Translations under genes and position numbers: made by a program
Source of the DNA: Roridomyces roridus
Lineage: Eukaryota; Basidiomycota; Agaricomycetes; Agaricales; Mycenaceae
Length of the DNA stretch: 64,000 bases
Reading direction: 5' to 3'
NCBI GenBank assembly: GCA_029378245.1
Contig: JARKIF010000007.1
Location: 1,674,001 to 1,738,000, forward strand
In this document: positions 47,897 to 58,847 of the stretch, one piece after another
Layout: every line of letters starts with the position of its first letter
How positions within the stretch are numbered: the stretch's first letter is position 1
The notes under the pieces: model-generated
Databases searched by the model: none
The model's input: the letters and a program-made list of their open reading frames with translations, nothing else
What the model was told of the DNA's origin: nothing

Positions 47897-49186
47897 TCAC
47901 GCATGCCGCAAGACATGAAACGGCTCCCTCCCCTCCCGCATTTGCCTATCCCTCAACGCCGGCATCGATCCTGAATACTCGCTCGACACATCCACCAACT
48001 CCAGCTCTGGAGCGCCCCACCGCGGTCGGTCGACATTAGACCCCGCTAACACGACGCTTATGCCAGCAACACACGGTGGGAGTAATGAAAGCGCCCGGTC
48101 GGCCCCGATGAGGTCCATCATGGGTGCCCATGCCCCAGTGCGCGGTGTAATGACGTGAAGTACGAGGTCTAGCGTCCGCGGTGGCAGGGGAAAGATGATA
48201 TGGTTCCTCAGCCACGTCACGCGTGGTTCGAGGGGCAGCTCGTGGGCGAATTCGAGCGTACGTAGTTGGGCGAGGGCGTGTAGGTCCAATGGGTTGGCCA
48301 CTGTACAGTACTCATCAGCTGCGAGCTCGAAGGGAAGAAAGAGAGAGCACCAACCGTTCTGGAGCCGAAGGCTCTGCAACGCAGGCTCGGCAGCGTCAAT
48401 TAACTGCTGGAGCACAGCACTATCCGAAGGGTGGTCGCACACGCATGTAAACGTGCTGAGGCGCGTCACATCGAGAGGCGACTCCGGAAGAAGAATCCAC
48501 CGTGCGAGCCGCCTCAACACGCTAGAATCGAGCTCGAGGTCAAGGTTCTCCAGCTCAATTCGTGGCGAGCCAGCACATGCCGCCAGCGTCGACGCAAAGT
48601 CGTGGTCGTCGCGCTCGTCGAATGTGGACCATTTGAGGGTTATGGACCGCAGGGCGGGGCAGTGTGCCAATAGGGTATATGGCAGGCCGTACATGCCCGC
48701 GATCTCAAGACAAGTGAGATTCGGGAGCGCGACGGTGGCGCGGATGGAGGTGCGCATGGCAGGGGAGATATTGGCCCAATGCACGAAGCCCGACTCGATG
48801 GTAATGCAGAGACGAGTCAAGGACACGAGGAAAGAAGAGAATTGGGCGACGGGATGGGGAGTCGCTTCAGCTGAGATCCAACTGAATCGACGCATGATGT
48901 TATCCCAAAGGTGTAGAGACTTGACGCGGGCGGCGACGGTGGGTGAGTGGCGGAACAGCTTGAGGAGTGTGCCTATGGCATGGTCCCCGTCCAGAGGACC
49001 GTCGCGTAGATTGTCCTTGTTGAGAGGCCCTACGCGGAGACGCGAGAAGATGTGCACGCGACTGTATTGAAGAACGCTTGAAGAAACGAGCGCACATGAA
49101 CGGAGCGTTTGCAAGTCATCGGCAAGGTGGTCGATGACGAGGTCCAGCAGCTCTTGAGGAAGAACGGGGCCGTCTTCTGGGGACAT
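47897..49186 (-). CDS. F-box protein with LRR-like body
   Basis: ATG at 49186-49184; the open frame extends further upstream without an ATG. The N-terminal F-box reads PVLPQELLDLVIDHLADDLQTLRSCALVSSSVLQYSR. The body has leucine-rich strands (VKSLHLWD; LPNLTCLEIAGMYGLPYTLLAHCPALRSITLKW; IELENLDLELDSSVLRRLARW; LAQLRTLEFAHELPLEP; PRTLDLVLHVITPRTG) and ends FHVLRHA-stop at 47897. It reads as one uninterrupted exon of about 430 codons, unusual beside its intron-rich neighbours. Likely substrate receptor of an SCF ubiquitin ligase (inference). Substrate unknown. Confidence 0.8.
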   Translation of the reverse strand: MSPEDGPVLPQELLDLVIDHLADDLQTLRSCALVSSSVLQYSRVHIFSRLRVGPLNKDNLRDGPLDGDHAIGTLLKLFRHSPTVAARVKSLHLWDNIMRRFSWISAEATPHPVAQFSSFLVSLTRLCITIESGFVHWANISPAMRTSIRATVALPNLTCLEIAGMYGLPYTLLAHCPALRSITLKWSTFDERDDHDFASTLAACAGSPRIELENLDLELDSSVLRRLARWILLPESPLDVTRLSTFTCVCDHPSDSAVLQQLIDAAEPALQSLRLQNGWCSLFLPFELAADEYCTVANPLDLHALAQLRTLEFAHELPLEPRVTWLRNHIIFPLPPRTLDLVLHVITPRTGAWAPMMDLIGADRALSLLPPCVAGISVVLAGSNVDRPRWGAPELELVDVSSEYSGSMPALRDRQMREGREPFHVLRHA

Positions 49187-49564
49187 GAGAGTTTGAGACA
49201 AGAGTTGAAACGTTGACTGTCGACCTCGGATCCGCGTTCTGCTTCCGGAACGGAACAACTCACTTCCGCAAACGGAACTTGTCCGGTGGGCTCAGACTCG
49301 GAAGTCGTAGGATGGAAAAGAACTTGATTTACAGGATGTACAGAGCTTCTCAATCCACTTTCTTCGCCGCAAGATTTATCCTGCGTGTCTTGTCGGGTGG
49401 ATTATACCCACCCGCCCAGTATCACAATAATCAGAATTTCCGGCCAGCGCAGCCCAAAGGGGAGCTTCGAAGTTCGGATACGTGTCCGCATGGTAAAGGA
49501 CTTGTATAATGCCCAAGGGCGAGTGCATCATCCCAGTATATTGCGAAAGAACAGCGTCGTTTGT

Positions 49565-49855
49565 TCAGTCTGCGATCTCCTCGAAAATCACCTCCTCACC
49601 GGTAAACGTCTCTAGGCTGTGGACGCCTCTACGCATGAGACATCTTCTGGACCAAGCCTTGACCTGTGCAGTGGCGATTAGCCTTCCCTTGAGGAAGACG
49701 TGGTTTTCGTGGGCAATGTGCCAGTGAGACGGAACGTAGAGGACGCCTTCGGATGGATGCAGGTCCGTGGAGGATTCTGCAGGACAATCATGCCCTTCTG
49801 AGTCGGCCGTTGGAAGCAAGCTGAAGCAAGTCAGGCCCGTCGGGAAGGCGCTCAA
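49565..49855 (-). pseudogene. Degenerate cupin fragment
   Basis: The minus strand encodes VLYVPSHWHIAHENHVFLKGRL... RGVHSLETFTGEEVIFEE, clearly homologous to the cupin at 27.4-28.1 kb (SVPSHWHSMHDENHVVLKG... RGVIHSLEILPGEEVIMEE). The segment between motifs (GDAPCF in the intact copy) is scrambled, the frame has no ATG at the expected place, and no C-terminal exons follow. Confidence 0.75.
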
Positions 49856-50064
49856 TTAATTACATTGAAGTCGGAGACTGGTGACGGATCAAATATATTG
49901 ATTTCTCTCACTCGGCGCGGCACTCCGGTGCCACCACCACTTGCAGCTCGACTGCCATCTCGAACCTGGCCTCAAGCATTCCAAGTCCACCAAGACGCTC
50001 GGGGCTCTTAGGCAGCATTCATCGGCTCTCTAGGTTAGCCAAACGAACCCTGGAGTCTTGCACG

Positions 50065-51676
50065 ATGTCTGCCCAGCCCGATCCACAACCCGCCGCTGGA
50101 ACTTGGTCTGGGCATGAACTACCGACCGACATGCTTATTGCAGTCATGTCATTTTTGTCGCCTTGCGATATCATTTCTCTTCGACAGGTGGGCAACCTCG
50201 TCGCGTGCAAAAGTTGTTTCTAAGCATCTGCAGGTATGCAAAACCATCTCGGAAGCCACATATATCCGAAGTGTCTGGATAACCACACTCCGGAGTCTCT
50301 GCTATCAACACGACATATACCCGTCGTCTTTTTCCTACGCGGACATGACCCTACAAGAATTGGAGCGAGCGGCGACAGCCCCGAACAGATTTAGAGCCCG
50401 CCTCAGAAGGGAGTTTTTGCAGAATAAACCAGTCCTTCCGGTCGCTAGCCGGATTATCCACCGGGATTTTCAGCATCTACGTTTCGTGCCAGGAGGAAGA
50501 TACCTGTTGGCGGTTTCCAGACAATTTTTATGCATGTGGGATCTAGGAAATCGGCCAGCACCCGAATCTGGCGGCGTATTACACCACGTTGCACTACAGA
50601 GGATTGAAAACACGACCCACATCCTGAGCCTGCGTGTCCGCGCGTTCAAAGATGAGATATTGGTCATTTTATCCTCAGTCAATGCTCCAGAGTGTGTCTA
50701 TCAACCCTCATGTTCGGATTTTATGTTGACTTTGTTCAAGTTCATTTCGTGTGCACGTCTTCACCATCTACCCACCGGCACCGAATCCCGAATTCAAGCA
50801 ACTGATACCGGACTTGGTGTTGCCGATGACAGCCGCCGACCAATACCCCGCGCTATTATGCGCGACGGCGCGACATATTGTGATATATGCCACACCAGTG
50901 ACGATTCTGTGGAACTTTATTTCCGACTCTTGGACCAGCTGGCCTGCAGAGCCCAACGGGTACAACAATGTTCGTTTTTCCATCTAGTTGTCCACTTGCT
51001 AATTTTTGAACAGACGTTCTACTTTTGCGACAAAAACCTCCTCGTCTTGCGTGTCGAGCGATCCGAAATACACCTCGCCGCAATTCCACCTCTGCACCGG
51101 CGGATGTCCCCCGACTATTTGTTCCCGCCGTTCGGCCCGCGCCTCGAGATCCTCGAGACCACCCCACTACATCGTGTAAATGATCCAGCGAAACCTCTAC
51201 GGCAGTGCTTCAGCGGCGTCTCCCTCGTATTCCATGGCCGAGAAACCAGCACAGAAGACCAACCGCTCAAGATTGATATCGTGAGCGAACTGGATGACCA
51301 CCGGGCTTTGCTCACTCATTTGGCGCTCATGCCCACGGTGGCGAGGACTACGGCCAAACTCACCTACCTCGGCGAACGCGCGCTCGACTTTGAGTATGAG
51401 CTCGCGAATACGGTGCAATTCGAGTGGGTGGGGAGGAGGGATATTCAGAGCTTTTTCGTGCAGAAGAATGCGGTGCATGTTTGTCTTGCGTCTCTCTCTG
51501 ATTCAGAGGCGGGTGCGAGGGAGGTGTCGGGGCTCTTGGACATACCAGGTTTACCCGAGGGCGAGCTGTGTAATGATTTTTGCTCGTTTTCGGGGAGGGT
51601 GTGTACGAGGATGGAAGAGACGGAGGGAGGGCAGGGGAAGAAGCTGTTGATTTTGGATTATCTCAGCCCTAATTGA
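50065..51676 (+). CDS. F-box protein with WD-like body
   Basis: ATG at 50065. The N-terminal F-box is split by an intron (HELPTDMLIAVMSFLSPCDIISLRQ | VCKTISEATYIRSVWI). The body contains IIHRDFQHLRFVPGGRYLLAVSRQFLCMWDLG, a WD-like strand pair, then repeated hydrophobic strands: EILVILSSVNAPE, HVFTIYPPAPNPEFKQL and HIVIYATPVTILWNFISDSWTSWP. Introns near 50,690-50,750 and 50,968-51,013. Ends LLILDYLSPN-stop at 51674-51676. This layout (F-box plus degenerate beta-propeller) is common in Agaricomycetes. Likely SCF adaptor; substrate unknown. Confidence 0.78.
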
Positions 51677-52148
51677 GCAAGGTCCGCTAATGGATTTTTG
51701 CAATTTAGATGCTTAGCAAGGATGCAGCTTGAAGACCTCCAAGACAATCGCCGTAAACGTTCCAGCTTCTCTCCCTTCTTCTTGGACAAGTCTTGGACGT
51801 TTCCATCTGTCTCTGCTGAATTTTTCCGCTTTGGCTCGACTTCGCACCTTGACTATTGTCACTTTCAGGAAGACATGAATTATGCCTTATCATGTCCTGC
51901 TATAATCCACGACCACGGGTTTTGACAGCCCCGCGTTCTCAAGATGAAGAAAAGGTAGGTCACCGGATATCGCCTTGCAATTTGACCTTTCCTGTCAACT
52001 CTTTCGACTCAATGTTCGGGCTTTCATTTCTATTGTGACTCGGGGCCCGCCTCCGTGCAGTGCAGGCAAGGAGCAGGTTCCAGAGATACTCCCAGCGCAC
52101 TCAAATATCTTATTTAACTTCCTCCGCTAGATAATAATCGCAATCTAA
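51677..52148. other. Intergenic, nothing recognised
   Basis: No coding or RNA feature supported. ATATCTTATTTAAC near 52,105-52,118 may be a TATA-like element of the next gene. Confidence 0.4.
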
Positions 52149-53382
52149 ATGGCGGCAGTGAGATTTAGAGCGGGCGCGCATGCATTAATCGATGTACAGT
52201 TTCCGCGATTCAATGAGCTCGTCAGCTCGGGTTGGCGGGTACATTTACCTAGTCTATTTTATATAGGGTCGGCGGTATTGGGATTCTATGGTACATCCCA
52301 GACTGTAACTCTCAGCTGCATGGTGAGTAGGTTTCGTCCGCCGAGTGGAGTTTCAAGGTTGAACGCACTTAGCAGGCCATGCTATCCACCAACACATTAC
52401 TCTTCGTTTTCGTTTCTTCAATCCGTCAGTGTTTCTCCGCCGAGCGCATAGCGGTCTACTTGACTTCTTGAGTAGCTTTTTGTCTGGGAGCTGCGGTACC
52501 ACCGCGGCGGCGGGACGCACCTTTCTTGTCTTCATTGGAATCCGAGATCATACCGTATCTCACCAACGCCAACGCAGTGACCATTTCTCTACCCGGCTCT
52601 GAGACGGCGAGTAAGCAGCCTCCCACCCATACCAGCTCGATTACACTGGAACATTCGTGGCAGGTTCCGTCTCAGGCTCCGGGTGGTTCGTGGGCGACAT
52701 TCCATGCAGCGTCGTCAACTCGATTATCGGAGAATGTGTGGTCGGCGGGACCACAGAAATCTTCGACTTGCCAGCAGCACCCACTACTCCCACTACTCCG
52801 ATTGTCAATGGTGGGTTGGCGGCAGGTTCGTCGGGTACCCCTGCACTCACGCCGGAGCCTTCGGAACTTATCATCAGTGAGTACGAGTCGCCGCCGGGTT
52901 TTTGTTGAGTTCACCTGGTTGGATTAGCGGCGAGTACGACTGCTTTGCCCGCTGATGCAGAATCGGATTCGACGGACCGTAAGCGCCTGCCACCAAAGAT
53001 GGTGGGAGCAATCGTCGCCAGCGTTATTGCTGGGACTCTTATTCTCGTCGTCACTATGGTGAAGATCATTCTCTGGTGGCGACAACGACGACGACGAGTT
53101 CAAAATTATCCTCCTCTCGAGATCCAAGAGAATCCAGGGCACGGAGGATTTTGGAGTATGTTTCGCACGTCGCGGGATGTTTCTGGCCATGGTTGGGAAT
53201 CGGAAAACCAGAGCCAATTTTATGGCCGTGGGGAGGGCAGGAATAGCCTGTGGGATGTATTTCGCACCCCACGGTCCGTGTCTAGCCAGTCGACGGAGAA
53301 TCTGGGGGTGGGTGCGACGGAGAAGAATTCACGAGCAAAGGCACCGAGGCCCAAGTCCAGTAGGTGGTATGGTGACGTGTAG
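52149..53382 (+). CDS. Single-pass membrane protein, ectodomain of unknown type
   Basis: Unknown function; architecture like the gene at 10.2-11.5 kb. ATG at 52149 (MAAVRFRAGAHALIDVQF). Several short exons encode an ectodomain; the exact chain between 52,320 and 52,560 is uncertain. Supported parts are TNANAVTISLPGSETA | SVSGSGWFVGDIPCSVVNSI and GTTEIFDLPAAPTTPTTPIV, joined by an intron at about 52,612-52,664. A Thr/Pro/Ser linker leads to a transmembrane helix (MVGAIVASVIAGTLILVVTMVKIILWW) with RQRRRR stop-transfer. The cytoplasmic tail holds two copies of FRT(S/P)R(D/S)VS (FWSMFRTSRDVSGHG; LWDVFRTPRSVSSQS), ending WYGDV-stop at 53380-53382. The repeated tail motif suggests a docking or phosphorylation site. 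Confidence 0.55.
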
Positions 53383-53498
53383 GAAGAATTTAACATGGAC
53401 CAATCAAAGTAACTTTCCAGTTATGCTTGGACGGCCAAGAGCCCGCTCTCAGTATATGCTTCCCATGGTATCTGGCGGAAAGGGCGCATGCTTCGATT

Positions 53499-54099
53499 TC
53501 AAAGGTGTTTTTCGTTAATCTCGACCGACTCGATGTCAATTCCTTCCTTGAACCACCTTTCCTCCTGCGAAATAGCCAGGTCGTTGCCGGACATCATGCG
53601 CTTACGCATGAGACCCGATTCATCGAATGTCCAGTCCTGAGTCTTGTGAGCCGCGAATTCTTCCAAGAGACAGGGACAGACCTCTAATCCATACGTTCGA
53701 TACCATTGACCCGTCGCGTCGGGGAGTTCGTTCCACTCGTAGAAAAACTGGATAATTGAGTACAAGATTGGTTAGGGACCAGAGGGTCGTACCTGAACCG
53801 CGATTTTGTTGTCTGCAAACGAGAACATCTCCTTCCTGAGACTGGATTCCACATATCAGTCAGTATATCAACCGAGATAAATTATTCGCGTGCATATAAT
53901 GGTGCTCCTTTGCCCATTTGGCCGTCAAGAACTGTTTTACTTGGTCTCTGCCTTGTAGGAATGTGGTGCGATTGCGCCAGACGGTATCAGGGGTGTATGC
54001 GAGCGCGACTTTGGCTGGATCGCGCGTGTTCCACAGATTTTGGGCAGCCTTGACTCTCTTTAGAGCGGTTTGGAATGTAAACGGTGGGCGAAGAGACAT
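53499..54099 (-). CDS. NTF2-like (SnoaL-fold) DUF1348 protein
   Basis: Small cone-fold protein of unknown catalysis. ATG at 54099-54097 (MSLRPPFTFQTALKRVKAAQNLWN). Family motifs: AYTPDTVWRNRTTFLQGRDQVKQFL, KWAKEHHY, LRKEMFSFADNKIAVQ, FFYEWNELPDATGQWYRTYGLE and DWTFDESGLMRKRMMSGNDL, with stop at 53499. Three introns; the last (45 nt, about 53,636-53,680) is a multiple of three without stops, and its removal restores the family-wide YGLE-DWTFD junction. Length after splicing (about 155) fits the family. Divergent from the SR-protein gene over only 84 bp. Confidence 0.88.
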
Positions 54100-54183
54100 G
54101 GGCAGTGAGCTTGAGAATTTTCTAAAGACGTTCTCATCAGGAGTGTTTGTGATCGTTTGGCTGCCAGCAATTTTCGCCTTATA
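54100..54183. promoter_or_regulatory. 84-bp divergent promoter between DUF1348 and SR-protein genes
   Basis: Start codons at 54099 (-) and 54184 (+) face away from each other. No TATA is evident. Both 5' UTRs and the promoter must lie in, or overlap, this gap or the opposite gene. Confidence 0.5.
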
Positions 54184-56461
54184 ATGGACCTCGACATGAA
54201 GACCAAGGAGGAGGAGCCTGTGGTGGACAAGGATCGCAATTCCTCTGACCGTGAAAAGGACCACGACCGCCATCGCAGCAGCCGCAGCCGTAGTCGCGAC
54301 AGAGATAGAGACAGACGCGACAGAAGGCACCGCGACAAGCGAGACTCTGGTCAGTATCTTCTCCACACTTTCGATCTTCCTGACCCTCTTTTCAGGCCGT
54401 TCCAGGCACAGAGGAAGTGGAGATCGCTGGGAGCCTGACAGTAAGAGTGTAAGGATCGCTTTATGCTGGCATTCGGGTCGAGGCTGATATTTCCGTAGGG
54501 ACGCAGCAAACGCTCTCGGTCGCGCTCTCGGTCTCCCAAACGCCGCTCAAGACGCTCTCGGTCATCCCACAGCCGCTCCCGGTCGTCTCGCTCAAGGTCG
54601 CGGAGCCGTGGGGCCAACAAGTCTGGCGAAGCCTTTACGCGCTCTCTCGGCGGGCCTATGAACGCACCACACGAGGAAGCTGTCGAATTCTCAAAAGTCA
54701 GCAAGAGGGAAAATCGCGTCTACGTCGGCAACCTCAGCTACGACGTCCGTTACAGAGACATTATAGAGTTTTGTCGTGCTGGTGAGAAATGGTTTTTGGG
54801 TCTTTTTGGTTTGGGCGCCGGGGGAGATGATGGCCGCAGAGGGGGACGCAGGCGTCGAGGGTCGGGGTTCTGTCTCTCATGTGGCAGCCCCGTGGATGTT
54901 TCTTTTTCTGGAAATTGGTCGAGGTGTTGAGAGGATATTGATTGGGAGTTTTGGATTGGCAGCTGGTGAGGTTCTGTTCGCCGAAGTCATGGTCACCCCA
55001 CCGGTGTCTCGAAAGGATGCGGGTCAGTCTCCCGTTCTCTGCTACCATGACCTTTGTGACTAATTCACTCGTAGGATCGTCGAATTCGGGTCGCAAGAAG
55101 ATGCACAACGTGCAATGCGCGAGCTGTCCGAGCAGGCGCTTCTCGGACGCCCCGTCTTCATCCGCGAAGTGAGAATTTAATGGTTTCTTTGGAAGACTTG
55201 GCTGACTCCACGCTTTTCAGGATCGCGAAACAGAATCCCGTTTCGGAGCGTCGCCCGTCCCCGGAAAAATTGGGGCTGCCATGGTGGGTCAGGGTCTGCA
55301 CGCGGCTCCACCTCCGCGTCCACCGTCGCACAACCACTTTGGTGGCGGAGGCGGTAGCCCTGGCAATCAACTCTACGTCGGCAATGTGAGACTCGCGCCT
55401 TCTCTTGCGGATTTTCCCTTTGACCCTCCTTCATGTAGCTTCCCTACCAGGCTGGCTGGCAAGACCTCAAGGACCTCTTCCGTCAAGCTGGGCACGTCGT
55501 CCGGGCGGACATTCAGCTTGGTCAGACTGGGCAACCCAAGGGCTCCGGCACTGTCGTCTTCGAGAATGCCAGGGACGCTGCGAACGCAATCAGTACGTCC
55601 TTTTCATTCTCACCTTGTTTGTTCCTCTTACGCGACTACTACAGAGATGTATCACGGTACAGAGTGGTACGGCCGTACGCTTGAGGTCCGCGAGGTTTGT
55701 CAAGTTCAGGCATCACATTTCATACCGGGGCTAATAAAACGCAGGATCGTTATGCAGGGTTAGGTGGCTCAGGTGGCTTCCGTGGCGGGTTGCGTGGTAT
55801 GGGTTTCCGTGGAGGCATGCGTGGCGGGGGCTTACGGGGCGGGTTACGGGGTGGGTTCCGTGGGGGTGGATTAGCGCACGGCGCAGGAGGGGCGCGCGCA
55901 TTCTCCAACCAGGACATATACGCAGACTACTCTGGGCCTGAACACGGGTATGCTGCTGGAGCTGGAGAAGGCACGGCTGTCGCTGCGGTAGGTTTCCATA
56001 CCGGTGGTGGCGGGTACAATAACATGGCGCCGCGTCCCGTCGCGGACCCAAGTCAGCAAATCATGGTTCGGAATGTAAGTTTCCTTTCACTGTATCGTCT
56101 CGTGCACTTCTGACGATTCCTTCCTCTTTTAGCTCCCGTGGTCGACGGCGAACGAGGATCTGGTCGAGCTTTTCGAGACGACGGGCCAGGTGGAGCTGGC
56201 GGAAATTCTGTTTGAAGGCACGCGTTCCAAGGGAAGTGGTGTGGTCCAGTTTGCGACGGTCAACGAGGCTGAGACGGCCATCGCCAAGTTCCAAGGGTAT
56301 CTTTACGGTGGTCGACCGTTGGGTACGTTCTTTTCTCCTTCAATACGCTCCGTTTTTTTGACCCGCCCTTTGTAGATGTGCGGTACAACGACCGTTGGCA
56401 CACCTTTCTCCCCACCGCTGCCACGGGCGGGCAAGTGAGCGGGCAGGCGGATATGATGTAG
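54184..56461 (+). CDS. SR-like RNA-binding protein with three RRMs (Gbp2/Hrb1 type)
   Basis: Nuclear mRNA-binding and export/quality-control adaptor (family knowledge). ATG at 54184. An RS domain (RHRSSRSRSRDRDRDRRDRR, then SRSRSRSPKRRSRRSRSS) precedes RRM1 (RVYVGNLSYDVRYRDIIEFC ... GEVLFAEV ... IVEF-SQEDAQRAM), split by an unusually long intron of about 180 nt at 54,781-54,961. A Pro/Gly linker leads to RRM2 (NQLYVGN | LPYQAGWQDLKDLFRQAGHV ... KGSGTVVFENARDAANAI). An RGG box (GGFRGGLRGMGFRGGMRGGG) follows, then RRM3 (QQIMVRN | LPWSTANEDLVELFETTGQV ... SKGSGVVQFATVNEAETAI). The stop (QADMM-TAG) is at 56459-56461. Domain order RS-RRM-RRM-RGG-RRM matches yeast Gbp2/Hrb1. Around eight introns. 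Confidence 0.9.
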
Positions 56462-56697
56462 GTTGAAGAAAAGCTTAGTAGTCCAAACTCTTGTATCATA
56501 AGAAATGAATCCCCGTTTTCTTGACGTTGCGCTTGAGCGCTTGAGCATGCATCTCTCGCTTTCTCGACGTTGCGAATGTTTGATGCATCTCTCTTCTGAA
56601 CCATCACTTCTGTCCGCAGTCCCCAGACCTCCGCCGGCCTGTCCTGGCCGCCATTTAGCTCTCACATAAAAACGCGGCTCAGCCCGTTCTTCTCGCC

Positions 56698-58124
56698 ATG
56701 GAATACCCTGGATTCTACGAGTTCCAGCTCATATTGCTGGCCATAGGCTGTGTCGTTGCCATCTTCGCCGACCGACGAGCATCTAAAGCTCGACACCAGA
56801 ATGTCCAGGATGCTTCGCAGTATGAGCTTCCAGAACAGAGGGGTCTAGGCACTGGCACGAGGAGCGCGCTCGCTACATTGACGAGGCAGTATTTGGTGGC
56901 ATATGGCATTGCTATGGGTTCGTGCTCGTGTTTTCTGACCGCGTCATGAGGCTGAACTAGTGCGCGCATGTAGGAGCGGATTGGCTTCAAGGACCCTACG
57001 TGTACTCGCTATACCGCGAGCAATACCAATTCCCCGAGTCCCTCGTCGCAGTCCTCTTTGTCACGGGGTTCATCTCAGCTGGGGTGGCCGCGCCGTTCAT
57101 TGGCGTCTGGGCGGACCAGCACGGGCGTAAACGACTCTGTCTCGTCTTTTGTGCGACATACATCGGAGCGTGTTTGTGCATCATGGTCCCGCTCCTTCCC
57201 GTCCTCCTCGTTGGCCGCGTTCTAGGAGGGATTTCGACATCCATCTTGTTCTCTGCCTTCGAATCATGGCTCATCTCCGCCTCAAACGCGCATGGGCTAC
57301 CGCAATCCGACTTGTCTACGATCATGGGTCGTGCGACACTGCTTAACGGGCTCGTTGCGGCGGGTGCGGGCGTGTTCAGTAACCAGCTCGTGGGCTTTAC
57401 GGGCTCTTTTGCATCTCCGTTCATTGCGAGTGGCGTATTACTCGTCCTCGCAGGAGTCGTTATTCGAGCGACTTGGGTGGAAAATTATGGCGTTGGAGCG
57501 CAGGAAAAGGGAAGCGAGATACAGCGCCTCAAAGCTGCGATGCATATGGTCCAGGCAGATGTCCGTCTGCTCATCCTAGGGCTCACACAGACGTGCTTCG
57601 AGGGCTCGATGTACCTATTCGTATTCCTCTGGGTGCCTTCTCTCCAAGAAGTCGCGGGCACGGACCTCCTCCCCCTCGGTTACATCTTCTCCTCCTTCAT
57701 GCTCTCCATGATGCTCGGATCCATTCTCTACACCTTCCTCTCCGCCATCTCCACCGAGCCCTCCCTCTTGACACACGCAAGACTGAGCAGTGCCGTCTGC
57801 GCCGCTGCAGCCCTTGCGTTTGGCCTGGCAGTCTCCTACCCCGTCGAGCACATGCGATTCTGGGCGTTTTGCATATTCGAAGCATGTGTGGGCATGTACT
57901 ATCCCGTGCAGGGCATGTTGCGAGGCGCGCTCATTGCGGACGAGCACCGTGCGACGCTGTCGGCGCTCTTCCGAGTTCCGCTCAACGTGTTTGTCGTCGT
58001 CAGTCTCTTGACGGGCGTTTCGAGTGCCCGGAGTGCGGTGCTTGTTGCTTGCATGCTCATGCTCTCCATTTCGAGTATCTTGACGTGGACTATTATCGTT
58101 CGGCGCGTCGGGAGTCATAATTAA
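56698..58124 (+). CDS. Molybdate-anion transporter (MFSD5/MOT2-like, major facilitator superfamily)
   Basis: Twelve-helix membrane transporter predicted to import molybdate. ATG at 56698. First helix FQLILLAIGCVVAIFADRRAS, a charged loop, then an intron at about 56,916-56,971 leading into GADWLQGPYVYSLYREQYQF, the signature of the MFSD5 family. VWADQHGRKRLCLVF is the MFS motif A, and VGRVLGGISTSILFSAFESWLIS is diagnostic of MFSD5. Exon 2 then runs uninterrupted through the C-terminal half (FWAFCIFEACVGMYYPVQGMLRG) to VGSHN-stop at 58122-58124. Length (about 450) fits. Substrate is by family only. Confidence 0.92.
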
Positions 58125-58204
58125 TTGTATAGATTTTAGTGGATAATATTTGTATAATTTTATTTGTGACGCGACGTGACCAAACGCGTCTTTCCTCTTC
58201 CAAT

Positions 58205-58847
58205 ATGTCGGATACCTCGAGCCCTCCTCTGAAGCGCAAGGTTCACCCAATCGTCTTGCTCGTTTCCTCGTGACTGACTGTCGCGTCCAGCGCCTCGGCG
58301 CCGATGCTGACGGCGACTACGCGCCGACGGAGAAACCAGCTCCGGCCAAAAAGTCGAAAACGAAAGCTGCAGCCGCCATGGCTGCAGGAACGTGTTCTCT
58401 CAGCAAGAAGGATTTTGGGGACCGTATCAAGGCTGCGCTAAGGCTTGAGAAGTACGATGCTCAGCGGATGCGTATAAATGTACGCGTTTTTTCGCGCTCC
58501 TGGGTGACCCGCGTTGATGACGCCTTCAGCTGACGATGGATGTCGCGTTTTTCCGGTCGTTTTTTGTCGGGCACGCGTCTATCACGCCGTCAGGTGTGTT
58601 CCAACTTCTAGCGTTTCTCTACTCCCGCCCTCATCTCCTCCTCTCCTCTCCTCTCCTCTCCTCTGTCCCAGATTTCTCGCAAGAAAGCCCCGTCATCGTA
58701 GCAGAGCTCAACAACTCGCAGGCAGGGGAGGTGTTTGGGGTCAGCAAAATCAAGAATGGGAATCGGATGGTGACGCTGCATTTGCAGAGCATGATGGTTG
58801 TGTTTTATCCTGCTACGGGCAAGGCGAGTGCGTGGCTTACTATATGA
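58205..58847 (+). CDS. Small basic protein, unrecognised
   Basis: Not recognised. ATG at 58205; MSDTSSPPLKRK joins over an intron (58,241-58,290) to RLGADADGDYAPTEKPAPAKKSKTKAAAA, a Lys/Ala-rich nuclear-type segment. Then SLSKKDFGDRIKAALRLEKYDAQRMRIN, an intron and LTMDVAFFRSFFVGHASITP. A third intron, containing a CTCCT microsatellite as its pyrimidine tract, leads to VIVAELNNSQAGEVFGVSKIKNGNRMVTLHLQSMMVVFYPATGK, ending WLTI-stop at 58845-58847. Four exons with good splice sites support a real gene; nuclear location is inferred from the basic segment. Confidence 0.6.
58641..58664 (+). repeat. (CTCCT)n microsatellite in an intron
   Basis: About five copies of a CTCCT pentamer form the pyrimidine tract shortly before the acceptor cccag at about 58,672. 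Confidence 0.65.

Noticed and set aside
48304..48353. Intron in the F-box/LRR gene
   Set aside because: A GT...AG pair exists, but its 50-nt length would break the frame, whereas the unspliced frame is open through to a good C-terminus.
48195..49070. 291-codon plus-strand open frame
   Set aside because: It is antisense to the F-box/LRR gene, which has clear F-box and leucine-rich character; the plus frame is a shadow.
57615..58250. 211-codon minus-strand open frame
   Set aside because: Antisense shadow of the MFSD5-like transporter.
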